From Desulfobacula sp. (GTDB lineage Bacteria > Desulfobacterota > Desulfobacteria > Desulfobacterales > Desulfobacteraceae), in NCBI GenBank assembly GCA_023701135.1, contig JAMPXP010000008.1, forward strand, positions 62,001-126,000: a stretch of 64,000 nucleotides of DNA, read 5' to 3'. The notes beneath the pieces are model-generated. The model saw only the letters and a program-made list of their open reading frames with translations, ran no database searches and was not told the DNA's origin. Shown here piece by piece: positions 63,335-64,000 of the stretch. Numbering within the stretch: position 1 is the stretch's first letter; every line of letters starts with the position of its first letter. The translations under genes and the position numbers were made by a program.

Positions 63335-64000
63335 ATGCAGGGAAAAATCAAACCAAATCTTCCACAAAAGCAGGTGGTCCTGCCGTTTAAGAAATCTGTT
63401 GAAATTGCCGTAAAAAGCATAAACTCCAGATTTTTCCGCACCTTGATCACCACCATGAGCCTGATCCTGGCCATCTCTTTTTATGCCTATATCAAGGTCA
63501 ATCTTGATATTATATCAAGTATTGCCGCTTCCAATGATAAAGCTGCCATCCAGAGGCTTTCCCTCCAGGGAATTGAAGTCCCCGAGGAAGGCGGGGTCCT
63601 GGGGCTGTCCCCCCAGGAAAGATGGCTCCTTTTTCTTTCCTTGCTGGTCTGCGTGGTCGGGATTGTCAATACCCAGTTGATGGCGGTGGCAGACCGGTTC
63701 AGGGAAATCGGCACCATGAAATGCCTGGGCGCCCTTGACCGGTTTGTCCTGAGGCTGTTTTTAATCGAAGCCGTACTTCAGGGGCTCATCGGATCCGCCC
63801 TGGGCGGAGCGGCCGGGGCCGTCATCGCCTGTCTTGGAGCCCTTGTCAAATACGGCAGTTCCGTTATTGGCCTGATGTCTGTGAATCAAATATTAACCTC
63901 TGTTTTATCTGCAGTTGTTCTGGGGTGCCTGTTGAGCATTTTGGGCGTTCTGTACCCGGCCCTGCTGGCAGCAAAGATGCAGCCGGTGGAGGCCATGAGG
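63335..64000 (+). CDS. FtsX-type ABC transporter permease (3' end outside window)
   Basis: At least 222 residues, open to the right edge. One N-terminal helix (~35-58), a short extracytoplasmic part, then LLFLSLLVCVVGIVNTQLM, the FtsX signature REIGTMKCLGALDRFVLR and two more helices, ending near the usual C-terminus AAKMQPVEAMR. It is the MacB/LolC-like permease core with an unusually small periplasmic domain. The ATPase partner is expected downstream. ATG at 63335 after CAGGGA. Confidence 0.85.
   Translation, partial: MQGKIKPNLPQKQVVLPFKKSVEIAVKSINSRFFRTLITTMSLILAISFYAYIKVNLDIISSIAASNDKAAIQRLSLQGIEVPEEGGVLGLSPQERWLLFLSLLVCVVGIVNTQLMAVADRFREIGTMKCLGALDRFVLRLFLIEAVLQGLIGSALGGAAGAVIACLGALVKYGSSVIGLMSVNQILTSVLSAVVLGCLLSILGVLYPALLAAKMQPVEAMR

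Overview
The window reads as chromosomal DNA of a sulfate-reducing member of the Desulfobacterota, most likely a Desulfobacteraceae-type complete oxidiser. The direct marker is a full dsrMKJOP operon (36858-41902), the transmembrane electron-transfer complex of dissimilatory sulfate reduction. Supporting it are a four-subunit 2-oxoacid:ferredoxin oxidoreductase (korDABC, 14888-17624), an acetyl-CoA hydrolase/CoA-transferase (left edge), and a biotin-dependent methylmalonyl-CoA/pyruvate carboxyl-transfer cluster (24983-28844). The family-level placement is inference. No plasmid, phage, insertion sequence, CRISPR array or rRNA was seen.

Layout. 1-9.4 kb: CoA-transferase end, OmpA-type envelope protein, large hybrid sensor kinase, branched-chain amino acid exporter AzlCD, flavin oxidoreductase, small methyltransferase, MFS permease and PaaI-type thioesterase. 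9.4-14.9 kb: a more eroded stretch with a frameshifted small membrane protein, an AAA+/DUF4143 ATPase with a palindrome around its start codon, an acetylglutamate-synthase-like protein, a small gene broken by an in-frame TGA, and a PLP-dependent aspartate decarboxylase (PanP type). 14.9-24 kb: korDABC, a HAD phosphatase/GNAT/GNAT/glycosyltransferase run, and a pair of response-regulator-like proteins whose phospho-acceptor Asp is missing, one of them fused to a FapA (DUF342) domain. 24-29.6 kb: carboxytransferase cluster followed by a zinc-ribbon/HEAT-like protein preceded by a perfect hairpin that covers its ribosome binding site. 29.6-34.3 kb: the operon rplU-rpmA-obgE-nadD-rsfS-gpmI plus a tail gene with an HsdR_N-like fold lacking nuclease residues, driven by a clear sigma70-type promoter. 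34.4-42.6 kb: a DUF374 acyltransferase, an uncharacterised radical-SAM protein, and dsrMKJOP headed by an RsbRD-N-type sensory protein with its own promoter and closed by a strong terminator.

42.7-48.6 kb: a PagL-like lipid A deacylase, two tandem tRNA-Ser genes (anticodons GCT and TGA) with promoter and terminator, then a surface-polysaccharide locus (putative glycosyltransferase, two FkbM methyltransferases, O-antigen ligase, WaaE-like glycosyltransferase) with one strikingly AT-rich gene. 48.8-55.6 kb: a housekeeping operon (acidic-tail protein, argS, SPOR-domain protein, gatC, gatA, 64-aa protein, mutL) from a consensus promoter. 55.6-63 kb: a tightly packed seven-gene glycan operon (five glycosyltransferases, two of them paralogues of the COG4671 type, one polysaccharide deacetylase, one histidine phosphatase). 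63-64 kb: divergent promoter region and the start of an FtsX-type ABC permease that runs off the window.

The strongest candidates for undescribed biology are the seven-gene glycan operon, the radical-SAM protein beside dsrMKJOP, the paired pseudo-receiver/FapA module, and the SD-masking hairpin in front of the zinc-ribbon protein. All functional statements are from reading sequence and family knowledge only; no database search was run.
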